DNA of 64,000 nt from Paenibacillus sambharensis (GTDB lineage: Bacteria; Bacillota; Bacilli; Paenibacillales; Paenibacillaceae), in NCBI RefSeq assembly GCF_003233845.1, contig NZ_QKRB01000037.1, positions 19,464-83,463 of the forward strand, in the 5' to 3' direction. The position numbers were made by a program, and so were the translations under genes. Below are positions 26,437 to 36,357 of the stretch, in pieces. The notes under the pieces were generated by a model. The model made no database searches. It saw only the letters and a program-made list of their open reading frames with translations, and was not told where the DNA came from. Position 1 is the stretch's first letter. Each line of letters begins with the position of its first letter.

Positions 26437-27177
26437 TCAATCCGCCCTCATAACCATAAATTTTGTGCAGGTATCCTTGACTTCCTGAACCTTGGACCGC
26501 CCGATTGGCAGCTCCATTCCGTTAGCCATGACAACCTTGCTCCCCGAAAATTTATAGACGTGGTGCAGGTTAATGAGAATGGAGCGGTGAATCTGCAGGA
26601 ATTTACTGTTCTTCAGTGCCGCTGCATAGCTGGAGATCAGTCCCCTGCCGTCATAAACGGCATCTGTTGTCGTAAATTTCAGCTTACTCTTCACCGTCAG
26701 ACTCTTCGCCGCCTCGATGGCGATAATGTCACTGTGCCGAAGCACAACTTCATCGTATCCCGACTTAATAATCAGAATGTCCGGCTCCCGCTCCTCAAAA
26801 TACCGGCACAGCTTCATCAGCTTCGCCTCGAAGATTTCCGGTTCCACCGGCTTGATCAGATACTGGAACGTGATCACATCGAAGCTGTCCAGCATATACT
26901 CGGCGTAGCTTGTCAGGAATATGATCTGTTCCTGGTGCCGCTTCAACTCCCGCAGCTTCCGTGCAGTCTGAATCCCGTTCAATCCGTTCATCTCGATATC
27001 AAGGATCAGAATATGAAATGGAGCCTTCCCATCTGCATAATGTGCAAGCAGCTGTTCTCCGGACTCAAACTCTTCCGCTTCATAGTCAATTCCAGCCTTA
27101 ACCGATAAAGCGAGCAGCAGCTGCCTGACCCGCTCTCTCTGCTGCCCGTCATCATCGCATACGGCAATCCGGTACAT
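26437..27177 (-). CDS. LytTR family response regulator
   Basis: The 246-residue regulator has a receiver domain (acidic pocket IAVCDDD, phospho-acceptor Asp in ILILDIEMNG, Lys in YLIKPVEPEI) and a C-terminal LytTR DNA-binding domain (SDIIAIEAAKSLTVK, QIHRSILINLHHVYKF, GMELPIGRSKVQEVK). It pairs with the GHKL kinase directly downstream. LytTR proteins bind direct repeats ~11 bp apart; I did not find a convincing pair in the immediate upstream 43 bases, so the promoter may be that of the DUF4386 gene. Confidence 0.92.
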   Translation of the reverse strand: MYRIAVCDDDGQQRERVRQLLLALSVKAGIDYEAEEFESGEQLLAHYADGKAPFHILILDIEMNGLNGIQTARKLRELKRHQEQIIFLTSYAEYMLDSFDVITFQYLIKPVEPEIFEAKLMKLCRYFEEREPDILIIKSGYDEVVLRHSDIIAIEAAKSLTVKSKLKFTTTDAVYDGRGLISSYAAALKNSKFLQIHRSILINLHHVYKFSGSKVVMANGMELPIGRSKVQEVKDTCTKFMVMRAD

Positions 27178-27220
27178 ACATCCGCTCCTCTCAATCGGTT
27201 GAAGGCCGACCCTCTGAAGA

Positions 27221-27880
27221 TCAGGCTCCCTTCGTCCGCAGATTAAATCCCTTTGCTATGAGCCAAACCGGCAAGACAATTTCAAAGACCGCTCCAGGGA
27301 TATACAGGAGACTCCCCGTATTCAGTCCGATAATGGACAAGGAACTGCTCGCCAGCAGCCCCACATATCCGATGAAACCAACGATGGATAACAATCGCGG
27401 AACCAGTCTGGAACGATAGAGGATGTAACAAAACAATAAGCTGCCTATACTCAGCACGATCATGGCCATGTCAAATAACAAAAAATGAGCTTCCACTGCT
27501 AAACTTCCTGCAGCCTTCAAGAATTCACCGCTGCTGGTTCCCATGGGTATAGACTGCTTGCTTAGCACCAGGAGAATCAACGGACCGATTAAACTCACAA
27601 TGAGCAATACAGACTCCATGACCCGTGAAGCAAAGTAACCCCATGCAAATGATTCATGGTGCTTCTTCAGTATAGGCTGCAGCAGCATGGCAATTCCTAC
27701 AACCGCAATGGCATTAATCAACTCCAACAGCAGCCCAGTAATTACACTTGTTCGATTGGATTCCACATGGCGGAGTAAATCAGCCCCGTGCAATATAGGA
27801 TTCAGCATTCCGCTTCCAATTAAGAATGAACCCGTTGACAATAAAAATAAAACCCCCACAGCTATTTCTGCTCTTCTCAT
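27221..27880 (-). CDS. DUF4386 family membrane protein
   Basis: The 219-residue protein is composed almost wholly of six predicted membrane helices (FLLSTGSFLIGSGM, SVITGLLLELINAIAVVGIA, MESVLLIVSLIGPLILLVL and others) and ends with PVWLIAKGFNL, a DUF4386 hallmark. Function is unknown. It lies 68 bases after the LAL regulator and 43 bases before the response regulator, all on one strand, so it may be expressed with either. A membrane-stress role is possible but unsupported. Confidence 0.8.
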   Translation of the reverse strand: MRRAEIAVGVLFLLSTGSFLIGSGMLNPILHGADLLRHVESNRTSVITGLLLELINAIAVVGIAMLLQPILKKHHESFAWGYFASRVMESVLLIVSLIGPLILLVLSKQSIPMGTSSGEFLKAAGSLAVEAHFLLFDMAMIVLSIGSLLFCYILYRSRLVPRLLSIVGFIGYVGLLASSSLSIIGLNTGSLLYIPGAVFEIVLPVWLIAKGFNLRTKGA

Positions 27881-27947
27881 GTCCTTGCCCCTCTCTTCGC
27901 TCGTTTAACTGCAGTATAGCTGGAAGAGGAGCACGCCAGTAGACACT

Positions 27948-30095
27948 TTAGTGTGGTTTGGGGCTGTTCGTTAACAAGTTTAATTCCCGGGCTCGGGCTA
28001 TCGCCTCCGTACGTCGCTGCACGTGCAGCTTTTCGAAGATTCTGCGATTGTGCCCCTTCACCGTATCCAAAGCTATATAGAGCTTCTCGGCAATTTCCTG
28101 ATTGGACAGTCCCTTGGCTATGAGCTCAAGCACTTCAGTCTCGCGTTCGCTAAGAGGCTCGGTCCCGCTGCCCTTCATTCTCCCATTCTCAAGGATGCGG
28201 CGCATCTGCTCCAAGCCCGATTGGGCTTCAGCTACAGCAGGGTGCGGCAGAGCGCCGGCAAGCTTCAGAGCCTCTTGATAATGCTCTGCCGCCAGGTCCG
28301 GCCGCCCTTCCGCCGCCCTCATTTGAGCAAGGCCGATAAAGGCCATAACAGCCATCAATTGATGACCTATCTTGCCGCAATTCATAATGACTTCGTGGTA
28401 GGCTTCATATGCCTCCGTATAATTTCCCTGCTGCTGGCAAGCCACACCCAGCATCCAAGCCGATGCGGTGCGAACAGGCAGGTTATCCGGCCGCAGGCAG
28501 GCAAGCGCACGGCGTGATTGAGCAATAACTTCGTCTATTCCGCCTGTTCCCCTTCCCGCGGCATTGCTGGCAGGCATAATCAAGCCAATAAGCTCATCCG
28601 TCTTGTCTTCGAGCTCCGAGGCTTGCATGGCTGCCTCGGCTGCGTGAAGATTGGAGTCCGCAACCGCGCGATTACCCGTCAACAGTAAGGATGCCACTGC
28701 CGCACGGGTAGCTGCGATTAACCCAATCAGGTCCGTAATCCCAGCGTCCAGCACCCTGCCATCCAAGACCGCTTCTGCCGCTCTGAGCTTCTGCTCGACC
28801 TCCGTCGGTCTACCGGTAATCAACAGAGCAGAACCATAAAACACCCCTAACTCCGGCCTGGCATCCAGCTCCTCAGCAGGCAGCGACTCCAGCCATTTAA
28901 GCGCAATTCTTGAAGCCCCACGCAGATGAAGAGGCATCCCATTCCCCTGGAGGAGAAGCGAGCTTCGCGCTATATCCCCTGCTTCCACAGCATGATGAAG
29001 CGCCTCAATCTCATAACCATTGCCTTCGTACCATATGCTTGCTCGTGTATGTAAATCTCTGATCCTGCTCCTGTCCGCATGCTCCTGCAGCAGCCTGCGA
29101 AGAATATCCGCGAACAATTGGTGGTAACGATACCAGCGGCGTTCTGTATCCAAGGGAATGATAAACAAGTTCTTACGAGTAAGGTCCAGCAGCATCTCCT
29201 TGCCCGAAACCTCAGAATTGAGCATAAGGTCATCGCACAACGAACCGCACATGCGATCAAGGAGTGACGTTTGCAGCAGAAAATCCTGTACAGCCATGGG
29301 CTGCCGCTGCAAAATTTCCTCTGCCAGATAATCCAGCACGTACAGATGATTGCCCGAGTATGACTGAAGAAGCCGGTCAGCATCATGATCTTCCTCTATC
29401 GAGATCGCAGCAAGGCGCAGACCCGCAGCCCATCCTTCGATGCGTGACTGAAACCCGGCTATGTGTTCTGTGGAGAGGTCAAGATCCATTACATGGTTAA
29501 AGAAAACCTCAGCTTCGTTAAGCGTAAATCTCAAATCCGCTGCGCGCAGCTCGGTTAACTGATCGCGGGCCCGTAAGCGCGGCAGGGAGAGAGAGGGGTC
29601 TTCACGGGTTGTTAGGACAAGGTGCATCTGCTTCGGAAGATGGTCTATCAGGAAAGACAGGGCGTTGTCGATCCCTTCAGAACTCGCCTCGTGGTAGTCG
29701 TCCAGTACAAGGATGAAGGGGTCCGGAATATTCTGGAGTTCATTAAGAAGAGCGGTCAGAATGGACTCTGCCGGTTCTGGTTGTGGAGATTGAAGGACAG
29801 CAAGTACTCCTTCACCTATATGATCCGTTATAGTCTGAAGAGCGAAGATCATGTACGTTATAAAGCGCGTAAAGTCGTTGTCCCCTGGTTCAAGTGATAG
29901 CCATACCGCCGGCCGGCCGCAGTCTGTTAGCCATTCACTGACCAGAGTCGTTTTCCCGTAGCCCGCCGGTGCGGAGATAAGGGACAACCTGCGATGCAAT
30001 CCCTTGCTCAGTCTTTCAGTTAACCTTCGGCGAATAACCGTTCTCGGCCCAGGCGCCGGGATATAAAATTTGGTGGCGATTATTGGATTTGGCAT
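27948..30095 (-). CDS. LuxR family LAL/MalT-type transcriptional regulator
   Basis: This large ATP-dependent regulator has 715 residues, shorter than the usual ~900 of MalT because the TPR-like region is reduced. Walker A is [10 protein letters not shown] at 41-50, Walker B is in [12 protein letters not shown], followed by the STAND conserved FFNHVMDL...[11 protein letters not shown] region. The C-terminal LuxR helix-turn-helix reads [20 protein letters not shown] with [20 protein letters not shown]. It probably activates the adjacent DUF4386 gene upon binding an unknown inducer. Confidence 0.9.
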   Translation of the reverse strand: MPNPIIATKFYIPAPGPRTVIRRRLTERLSKGLHRRLSLISAPAGYGKTTLVSEWLTDCGRPAVWLSLEPGDNDFTRFITYMIFALQTITDHIGEGVLAVLQSPQPEPAESILTALLNELQNIPDPFILVLDDYHEASSEGIDNALSFLIDHLPKQMHLVLTTREDPSLSLPRLRARDQLTELRAADLRFTLNEAEVFFNHVMDLDLSTEHIAGFQSRIEGWAAGLRLAAISIEEDHDADRLLQSYSGNHLYVLDYLAEEILQRQPMAVQDFLLQTSLLDRMCGSLCDDLMLNSEVSGKEMLLDLTRKNLFIIPLDTERRWYRYHQLFADILRRLLQEHADRSRIRDLHTRASIWYEGNGYEIEALHHAVEAGDIARSSLLLQGNGMPLHLRGASRIALKWLESLPAEELDARPELGVFYGSALLITGRPTEVEQKLRAAEAVLDGRVLDAGITDLIGLIAATRAAVASLLLTGNRAVADSNLHAAEAAMQASELEDKTDELIGLIMPASNAAGRGTGGIDEVIAQSRRALACLRPDNLPVRTASAWMLGVACQQQGNYTEAYEAYHEVIMNCGKIGHQLMAVMAFIGLAQMRAAEGRPDLAAEHYQEALKLAGALPHPAVAEAQSGLEQMRRILENGRMKGSGTEPLSERETEVLELIAKGLSNQEIAEKLYIALDTVKGHNRRIFEKLHVQRRTEAIARARELNLLTNSPKPH

Positions 30096-30201
30096 ATATC
30101 AATTATATCAACACAGGTTATCCATTATCAAAAGAAAACGGGCTTATATGCACGGTAATCCGGTACATGCCCATGCAAAGTATCACCCCCCTGAATCTGA
30201 G

Positions 30202-30798
30202 TTAATGAGAGGAAATTACCCGCAGCAGCCTATCAACCTTCGGAATGCAATAGTCCTTCATCCCGTACGAGCTGACGACCATGATCCCCGAAAGGACCGA
30301 CAGGTAACTGGAGATTAGTTCTCTGGAGTCCCCTGCAACGATTTCTCCGGCACGCTGTCCAGCTTCGAATAATGGAAGCAGCAGCTCAATATAGTGGTCC
30401 ATCGAATACTGCAGCAGAAGCCGCTTAACCGGCTCCGGCACACCGTCGGACGTACGCGCTTGGTGGACCAGCAGAAAGTATGGAGCGCCGCTCTCGTCAA
30501 GGATGACCTCTGTCATCGCCCTGATCTTTTCAATTGGTGTGCCCGGCAGCTCATAAACGCCTCGAACCGCGGCTACCGAACCATCCAGCGCCTCTTGAAC
30601 GAGTGACATGAACAACTCGTCTTTTGACTTGAAATAATGGTACAGCAGTCCGCTGCTGATGCCCGCCGTTTCCGCGATCATGCTCATCTTTGCACAAAGA
30701 ATTCCTTTCCGGGCAAAAACCTGAGCGGCCGCCGCCTTGATCTGCTCTCTCCGTTCGTCGCGAATTTGATGCAGCTGTTCATCGTTTAATGGTGTCAA
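30202..30798 (-). CDS. TetR family transcriptional regulator
   Basis: The 198-residue protein has a TetR DNA-binding domain (AAAAQVFARKGILCAKMSMI, AETAGISSGLLYHYFKSKDE) and a C-terminal ligand domain. It lies 47 bases after the FAD oxidoreductase in the same direction, so both are probably cotranscribed from the promoter that contains a TetR-like palindrome 68 bases before the oxidoreductase start. This gives an autoregulated unit. The ligand is unknown but likely related to the oxidoreductase substrate. Confidence 0.9.
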   Translation of the reverse strand: MTPLNDEQLHQIRDERREQIKAAAAQVFARKGILCAKMSMIAETAGISSGLLYHYFKSKDELFMSLVQEALDGSVAAVRGVYELPGTPIEKIRAMTEVILDESGAPYFLLVHQARTSDGVPEPVKRLLLQYSMDHYIELLLPLFEAGQRAGEIVAGDSRELISSYLSVLSGIMVVSSYGMKDYCIPKVDRLLRVISSH

Positions 30799-30845
30799 TG
30801 TCGAGAGCTCCTTTCCCCATGTCGTTATCGATAAGTGTACCAGAT

Positions 30846-32324
30846 TTAACCACTGTATGAATGCCCATACGGCGCTTCTGAAAATTGAGGAAACCGCTCC
30901 TCAAGCATGGTTTCAATAGACTCGCCATTCTCCCCTGCAAGTGTCGAGAGCAGACGCCTGCCTTCTTCCGAAGCAGATAAAACCTGCACAGCCATCTCGG
31001 GGTTAAATAGATGGCGGGGAGAAACCATTAGCGAATTGACTGCCCAATAAAGCCCGTAAAGCTGCAAATCGGACGTCCTCATGGCATGTTGGAGAAACAA
31101 CTCCATATACTCCCTGCTGAATGCGCTCTTCGTGCTCGAATCCGAGCCTTCATATTCGACGCCGCTCCACCTTAGATCAGCTGTACAGTTCAGCCAGAAG
31201 GCCGGCTCGATGACTTCCTTCACTCTTCGAAGTGCGTCTTGTTCCCAGCCAGATCGGTGATGTTCCCGGCGCTCTAATAGACAAGCCTCCAGAATCTCAG
31301 CAGTGAGCGTGACAACGGACATCCCTTGGCCGAAAATCGGATCATAAATGCAGTAAGCATCTCCCAGAACAAGCAATCCTGCAGGCCAGCGGGACATCTG
31401 TTCATAACGATGGCAGTATAACTCTGGAACCCGGTAGCTTCTTGGCAGGGCGGTCGGTTCAAGATCGCGCACCATTTCCGATATGATCGGACTCGGAAGC
31501 TGCTTTAAGGCCAGCTCAAATTCATCTGCAACTGTCGGAGGGTAATTGCCGCCCGGACGATAAAGAAGCACTTCGGCAATCCCGTTCTCAATAAAGGAAA
31601 ACACACAGGTGTACGTGCCGCCTTCAGGCTGACCCTGCAGGTTTATGACATCCCATTTATCGATCAGGTGTGTCAAATGGGGGGGCACTCTGTATCTGCG
31701 GGTGCTGTATCCAAGCGACACCTTCAACAAATCAGGTTTCGGCACCTCGTACCCCAAATCTGTAAGCCAATCCGAGAGCTTCGAGAACCGACCGCTTGTA
31801 TCGATAACGAGATCTGCAGTAAGGGCTTTTTCCAGCTTGGATGGACTGCGCTCTCTAACCTTCACGCCCACCACAGCCGAGCGGTCGGGAGTTGTTAACA
31901 ACCCGGTGACATCGTGCCTAGGCAGGAAACGCACGTTGGGAATTGAAACCACGCGCTGGCGTATGACCCACTCCAATAGAGCCCGGCTGAATTTCCTGTC
32001 ATTCTGGTCATTATTCATTTCCATGGTCCCGTATTGGTTCTTGAAATGCATCGTTTTGCCCAGTGTTGAGGGGCAGCCCTGCGCCGCCAAATCCTGCTCA
32101 AATCCCGGAAATAGGCGTTCAGTGACCGCTTTCCCGCGAGGCATAAAACGATGCGGATGGAATGCCTGCGGAGTTCCTGGCCGGAGGTCAGGCCCTGCAG
32201 GAAATTCATCCTTCTCGATAACTACCACTTCATCGTAATGATCCGATAATACACGCGCTGCCAGCAGTCCTGCCATGCCCCCGCCGATGAGAATAGCCTT
32301 ACCCTTCGAGTTACTGTTTGTCAT
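30846..32324 (-). CDS. FAD-dependent oxidoreductase (aromatic-ring hydroxylase/geranylgeranyl-reductase-like)
   Basis: The 492-residue flavoprotein begins with the dinucleotide motif ILIGGGMAGLLAARVL at 11-26 and VVVIEKDEFP. Further family marks are VIDTSGRFSKLSDWL and GLLVLGDAYCIYDPIFGQGM, the second FAD motif. The start is the ATG behind GGAGAGGGGT; reading further upstream lacks a site. The group acts on hydrophobic or aromatic substrates, and chlorinases and tetracycline-modifying enzymes are more distant relatives, so the substrate is open. Regulated with the downstream TetR gene. Confidence 0.85.
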   Translation of the reverse strand: MTNSNSKGKAILIGGGMAGLLAARVLSDHYDEVVVIEKDEFPAGPDLRPGTPQAFHPHRFMPRGKAVTERLFPGFEQDLAAQGCPSTLGKTMHFKNQYGTMEMNNDQNDRKFSRALLEWVIRQRVVSIPNVRFLPRHDVTGLLTTPDRSAVVGVKVRERSPSKLEKALTADLVIDTSGRFSKLSDWLTDLGYEVPKPDLLKVSLGYSTRRYRVPPHLTHLIDKWDVINLQGQPEGGTYTCVFSFIENGIAEVLLYRPGGNYPPTVADEFELALKQLPSPIISEMVRDLEPTALPRSYRVPELYCHRYEQMSRWPAGLLVLGDAYCIYDPIFGQGMSVVTLTAEILEACLLERREHHRSGWEQDALRRVKEVIEPAFWLNCTADLRWSGVEYEGSDSSTKSAFSREYMELFLQHAMRTSDLQLYGLYWAVNSLMVSPRHLFNPEMAVQVLSASEEGRRLLSTLAGENGESIETMLEERFPQFSEAPYGHSYSG

Positions 32325-32391
32325 GGAAATACCCCTCTCCAATGTTTGGTGATTCATTTCATCATGACTTGGGAATAACCGGTTTTTTTGA

Positions 32392-32408
32392 TTGAACGAT
32401 TCATTCAA
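32392..32408. promoter_or_regulatory. TetR-type operator candidate
   Basis: TTGAACGATTCATTCAA is a 17-base near-palindrome (one mismatched pair) and lies in the promoter region of the FAD oxidoreductase/TetR unit. TetR proteins often use operators with the form TGAA-x-GA...TC-x-TTCA. Confidence 0.5.
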
Positions 32409-32625
32409 CAGTAGTTTATGGCGTAACCCGCTAGTTGTCAACCAGATATTTCTAAATTTTCAAGATAACTTGTACAAAGCAAAAGGCGCCTGATGCGACA
32501 CTCTCATTTCATTGAAGGCTGCACATGACCCCTTATTGTTAAGTTGTACGGATGCCGTTTCCTCTATTGTTCTCGTACATACAATGGTTTGGACAAAATG
32601 ATTTACTGCGATAAGGGGGGAAAAC

Positions 32626-33363
32626 ATGGCTCAGTACCATGATGGTTCGATCAAGAGCCAAGGTGTTTCAATTATTACTTGTACGAATCGGCGAGGTTAC
32701 ATGAGGAATCTTATCAACAACTACAAGCGTCAGCGCCATCCGAAGAAGGAACTGATTATTATCATTAACTGTAACAGTATCCCCCTTGCTCCCTACCGAA
32801 AGCTGACAGCTGGAATTCAGAATATACGGATATATCAGCTGCCCGAGAGATACACTCTTGGTGCCTGCTTAAACTATGCGGTGGACAAAGCTAATTACAG
32901 CTGTATCGCTAAATTTGATGACGATGACTATTATGCACCTTACTACTTGACTGAAAGCCTGGAAACACTCAAACGAGCGAAGGCTGATGTCCTCGGTAAG
33001 AAGGCCCACTATATGTATCTGCGCGGTTCCAAGAAGCTGCTTCTGCGTTTTCAACAGTATGAGAACCGCCAGACGAAACTGCTTCCCGGTGCCACACTCG
33101 TCTTTAAGCGCAGCGTATTTAACAAAGTCCGATTCCCTAACCGGAACGTCGGGGAAGACGATCTGTTCTGTCTTCGCAGCAGAAGGGCGGGATATAAGGT
33201 ATACTCCGGCAGCAGATATAATTTTGCAGCCATACGCAGGAAGAATTCCGCCAACCACACCTGGATTATCAGCGATCGCGAACTTATCTCCCACCATAAG
33301 ATAATTCCTGGTGTACGCAGCTTTCGGAAGTTCGTACAGAAGCCTCCACAGGGTAAGATGTAA
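32626..33363 (+). CDS. Family 2 glycosyltransferase (GT-A), first of a tandem pair
   Basis: The 245-residue protein is a short cytosolic GT-A enzyme: GVSIITCTNRRGYMRNLINN at the N-terminus, a nucleotide-binding acidic cluster FDDDDYYA with four Asp at 98-101, and the GEDDLF motif (Glu177-Asp178) that holds the catalytic base in GT2 enzymes. There is no membrane helix. Start ATG is preceded by AAGGGGGG. It is followed after two bases by a paralogue about half identical by eye. Sugar donor and acceptor are unknown; similar short GT2 pairs in spore-formers are often linked to spore or surface glycosylation, which is only a suggestion here. Confidence 0.88.
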   Translation: MAQYHDGSIKSQGVSIITCTNRRGYMRNLINNYKRQRHPKKELIIIINCNSIPLAPYRKLTAGIQNIRIYQLPERYTLGACLNYAVDKANYSCIAKFDDDDYYAPYYLTESLETLKRAKADVLGKKAHYMYLRGSKKLLLRFQQYENRQTKLLPGATLVFKRSVFNKVRFPNRNVGEDDLFCLRSRRAGYKVYSGSRYNFAAIRRKNSANHTWIISDRELISHHKIIPGVRSFRKFVQKPPQGKM

Positions 33364-33365
33364 TC

Positions 33366-34088
33366 ATGCACTCCTCTGCAATGAATACACACGCTGGGGT
33401 CTCCATTATCACTGCTACCAACCGGCCGCAGTTCATGCATGCCCTGTTCGAGAATTACAATCGGCAAACGTATAAAAATAAGGAACTCATTGTCATCTTG
33501 AATAAGGACACTGCTGCGCTGCATAACTATTTTCAGTCAGCTAGGCATATACCCAACACAAGAATCTACCAGGTTCCCGAACACCTGTCTCTCGGCAGCT
33601 GCCTCAATTATGGTGCGTCCTTAGCCAACTATCCTCTCATCGCCAAGTTCGATGATGATGATTATTATGCGTCTCATTATCTTACCGAAAGTGTTCAGGC
33701 CATGCAGCGCACCAACGCTGATATCGTTGGAAAACGGGCCCACTATATGTATTTGCACGGCAGTAAGACCCTCCTGCTGCGTTACTATAACAAGGAGAAC
33801 TGCTATGCTCCCCTCGTTCAGGGGGCAACCCTTCTCATCAGACGAAGCGTGTTGAATAAAGTCCGTTTTCCGAACAGGAATAACGGCGAATGCGTCGCCT
33901 TCTGTACGGCCTGCAGGGCTAAAGGCTTCAAGATCTATTCGGGAAGCCGGTTTAATTTCCTCGCCCATCGGCGGACAAATTCCAGTGACCACACCTGGAT
34001 CGTCAGCGACCGCAGGCTGCGGCAAGGGAAGGTAAAGGTGGTAAAGGCAGAAGATATCCTAAAACATGTCATTCGCACCCTCTGGTAG
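33366..34088 (+). CDS. Family 2 glycosyltransferase paralogue with altered catalytic motif
   Basis: The 240-residue protein aligns throughout with the preceding gene (GVSIITATNRPQFM, KFDDDDYYASHYLTES with four Asp at 96-99, KAHYMYL-like KRAHYMYLHGSK, FPNRNNGE). The GEDDLF motif of the partner is GECVAF here, so the catalytic-base Asp is replaced by Cys176. It may be inactive or serve as a partner subunit. The ATG lies three bases past the partner's stop with a weak ribosome site; a second ATG is five codons on. Both genes read plus and are likely cotranscribed. Confidence 0.85.
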   Translation: MHSSAMNTHAGVSIITATNRPQFMHALFENYNRQTYKNKELIVILNKDTAALHNYFQSARHIPNTRIYQVPEHLSLGSCLNYGASLANYPLIAKFDDDDYYASHYLTESVQAMQRTNADIVGKRAHYMYLHGSKTLLLRYYNKENCYAPLVQGATLLIRRSVLNKVRFPNRNNGECVAFCTACRAKGFKIYSGSRFNFLAHRRTNSSDHTWIVSDRRLRQGKVKVVKAEDILKHVIRTLW

Positions 34089-34186
34089 CCCACGCACCGA
34101 TTACTTCAGTGGCAGTTATCCCCTCCCACTTGATAATTCAGAGGATAGCGAGTAAACTGTTCAAAGTGCGCTTATAAAATAATACG

Positions 34187-34250
34187 ACCTGTATAACCTC
34201 AGAATATGGCTGAGGGTCTCTACCAGGAACCATAAAATCCTGATTACAGA
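34187..34250 (+). ncRNA. Adenine-type purine riboswitch aptamer
   Basis: The element has all hallmarks of the purine riboswitch: CTGTATAA, the J1/2 and P2 segment CCTCAGAATATGGCTGAGGG, TCTCTACCAGG, the P3 pair CCAGGAACCATAAAATCCTG, and TGATTACAG closing P1. The specificity base before the final TAC is T (CTGATTA), which in known members selects adenine (guanine aptamers have C). It precedes a PbuE-like exporter, exactly as in B. subtilis. Confidence 0.93.
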
Positions 34251-34292
34251 AAATGATTCGTTCATTTTTTGTAGTCAGGATTATTTATTTTA
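34236..34292 (+). terminator. Riboswitch expression-platform terminator
   Basis: AATCCTGATTAC, which is the 3' side of P3/P1 of the aptamer, can instead pair with GTAGTCAGGATT downstream, and AAAATGA with TTCATTTT inside, giving a long hairpin followed by ATTTATTTTAT. The shared strand means adenine binding prevents the terminator: a transcriptional ON switch, as in B. subtilis pbuE. Confidence 0.88.
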
Positions 34293-34330
34293 TCAACGCA
34301 GTTTTTCATAAGAAAGGACGTAAAGCAGAT

Positions 34331-35500
34331 ATGAATGTCAAAGTTTTTATACTCGCCTTATCAACTGTAGCCGTTGGACTGGTTGAATTAATCATTGGCG
34401 GAATCCTTCCAACCGTCGCCAATGATCTGAATATCTCATTAAGCTCTGCAGGGCAGCTCATCACGGTCTTCGCACTTATTTATGCGGTTTCCGGTCCTGT
34501 GTTGCTAGTGATGACTAGCAAAATGGAGCGGAAAAAGCTATATCTCCTATCCTTGGCTGTTTTCTTCATTGGGAATATCATGACCTATTTCAGTCCGAAT
34601 TTTACCTTTATGATGGCTGCAAGGGTTGTAACCGCCATGAGTACAGCACTGATCGTTGTCCTGTCCTTGACCATAGCTGCAAAAGTTGTGTCGCCAGCAC
34701 ACCGGGCAAAAGCGCTGGGTCTCATTTATATGGGCATTAGTTCGTCGCTTGTCATGGGAGTGCCGCTGGGTATTCTGATTTCCGAGCAATTTGGCTGGCG
34801 CGTTATTTTTCTCGGGATCGCTATTTTATCGATAGGTTCTTTTGTGCTTATTTCCATCTTTTTGGAGAGGATTCCCGGGGAAACCACGATTCCGCTTTCG
34901 CAGCAGATAAAGGCCGTTAGCAGCTTTAAACTAGGCAGCGCACATCTGGCAACCATGTTTATGCTGGCAGGACACTATACGCTTTATGCGTACTTCACGC
35001 CATTCCTGGAAACGGAGCTTCATCTGAACCCCAATTGGATCAGCATATGTTATCTATTATTTGGAATCGCAGCGGTTAGCGGCGGAGCATTCGGTGGCAT
35101 CCTTTCAGATTCGATTGGAACTCACAAAAGCATTATTGCCGTCATCACTTTATTTGCCGTTGTACTGTTCGCCATACCATTCACTACTTTTTCACTTATT
35201 GTATTCATACCGGTCATGATGATCTGGGCAGCCCTAAGCTGGAGTCTGGCTCCACCGCTGCAAAGCTACCTGATCCAAGCAGATCCTGTTACATCAGATA
35301 TTCAGCAAAGCTTTAATAACTCTGCGTTACAAATCGGTATTTCTCTTGGGTCAGCATTTGGCGGCATCGTGTTAAGCCAAACCGGAACGGTCTCCCATAC
35401 AGCTTGGTTCGGCGGCGTCCTTGTCATCCTCTCCTTGGGATTCGCCGTCTTTTCTTTAACAAGGGAAACGAGCGTAAGAGGAAATATGAAGGTGACTTAG
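34331..35500 (+). CDS. pbuE: Purine base exporter PbuE (MFS)
   Basis: The 389-residue MFS (DHA1) transporter exports hypoxanthine/adenine. Its sequence follows B. subtilis PbuE along its length: [29 protein letters not shown], the motif [52 protein letters not shown], and [14 protein letters not shown] with [15 protein letters not shown]. Length also agrees (388 in B. subtilis). I chose the ATG that begins [12 protein letters not shown] by comparison with that protein; an upstream ATG would place the start inside the riboswitch terminator. Regulation is by the adenine riboswitch just upstream. Confidence 0.94.
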   Translation: MNVKVFILALSTVAVGLVELIIGGILPTVANDLNISLSSAGQLITVFALIYAVSGPVLLVMTSKMERKKLYLLSLAVFFIGNIMTYFSPNFTFMMAARVVTAMSTALIVVLSLTIAAKVVSPAHRAKALGLIYMGISSSLVMGVPLGILISEQFGWRVIFLGIAILSIGSFVLISIFLERIPGETTIPLSQQIKAVSSFKLGSAHLATMFMLAGHYTLYAYFTPFLETELHLNPNWISICYLLFGIAAVSGGAFGGILSDSIGTHKSIIAVITLFAVVLFAIPFTTFSLIVFIPVMMIWAALSWSLAPPLQSYLIQADPVTSDIQQSFNNSALQIGISLGSAFGGIVLSQTGTVSHTAWFGGVLVILSLGFAVFSLTRETSVRGNMKVT

Positions 35501-35546
35501 GCTGTTCAGAATCTCATGCTGGGGATAGCGTTATCCAAATAAAGAA

Positions 35547-35581
35547 AGCGATGGAGGTATCGTGCCTCCACCGCTCTTTTG
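35547..35581 (+). terminator. Intrinsic terminator after pbuE
   Basis: AGCGATGGAGG pairs with CCTCCACCGCT (one mismatch) and is followed by CTTTTG. Confidence 0.82.
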
Positions 35582-35607
35582 TCCATAATAAGTCCCGCTA
35601 GGGCATA

Positions 35608-36357
35608 CTATCCTAACTGGCGTTTAAATACTTTGTTCGCGATAAAGTAAGCGATAAGCATCAAGCCGACGCACCAGGCAAGCGCGATCCAAATCCCGCT
35701 GCCTACCGCCCCATCATACAAGAGGGCACGAATCGAGTTCACGATTGAAGTCACGGGCTGGTTCTCAGCGAACGCGCGAACAATGGCGGGCATCGTTTCC
35801 GTAGGGACAAAAGCTGAGCTGATAAACGGCAGGAAAATGAGGGGATACGAGTATGCGGTCGCACCTTCCATAGACCCTGCTGTCAATCCCGGGATGACCG
35901 CCAGCCATGTCAGCGCGAGCGTAAACAGCGTGAGTATCCCGATTACCGCTAGCCAATCCAGAATACCAGCGTTGGAACGGAAGCCCATCAAGAGCGCGAC
36001 CAGGATCACCACCAAGACAGTAAGCGCATTGGAGACAAGCGAGGTCCATACATGAGCCCATAATACGGACGAACGCTTAATGGGCATCGTAGTGAAACGT
36101 GCCATCAGCCCGCCTTTTACATCCGTGAAGAGCCGCAAGGAAGTATAAGCAACGCCGGATGCGATCGTGATCAGCAGTATCCCCGGCAGCAGATAATTGA
36201 CATAGTTATCCGTGCCAGTCTCAATAGCGCCGCCAAATACATAGACAAACAGCAGCATCATCATAATCGGCGTGATCGCCACCGTGATAATCGTATCTGG
36301 ACTGCGCATAATATTCCGCATTAAACGGCCTAATAAGACCCCTGTTTTACCTTTCAC
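35608..36357 (-). CDS. ABC-2 type permease (DrrB-like)
   Basis: The 249-residue membrane protein has six helices of the ABC-2 family (IITVAITPIMMMLLFVYVFG near the start) and the pattern YVNYLLPGILLITIASGVAY and FTTMPIKRSSVLWAHV typical of daunorubicin-type exporters. The start is a GTG that directly follows the ATPase stop codon. With that ATPase it forms an exporter, probably for a lipophilic or antibiotic compound. The operon begins with PadR and DUF1048, a common drug-response arrangement in Bacillales. Confidence 0.88.
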   Translation of the reverse strand: MKGKTGVLLGRLMRNIMRSPDTIITVAITPIMMMLLFVYVFGGAIETGTDNYVNYLLPGILLITIASGVAYTSLRLFTDVKGGLMARFTTMPIKRSSVLWAHVWTSLVSNALTVLVVILVALLMGFRSNAGILDWLAVIGILTLFTLALTWLAVIPGLTAGSMEGATAYSYPLIFLPFISSAFVPTETMPAIVRAFAENQPVTSIVNSIRALLYDGAVGSGIWIALAWCVGLMLIAYFIANKVFKRQLG

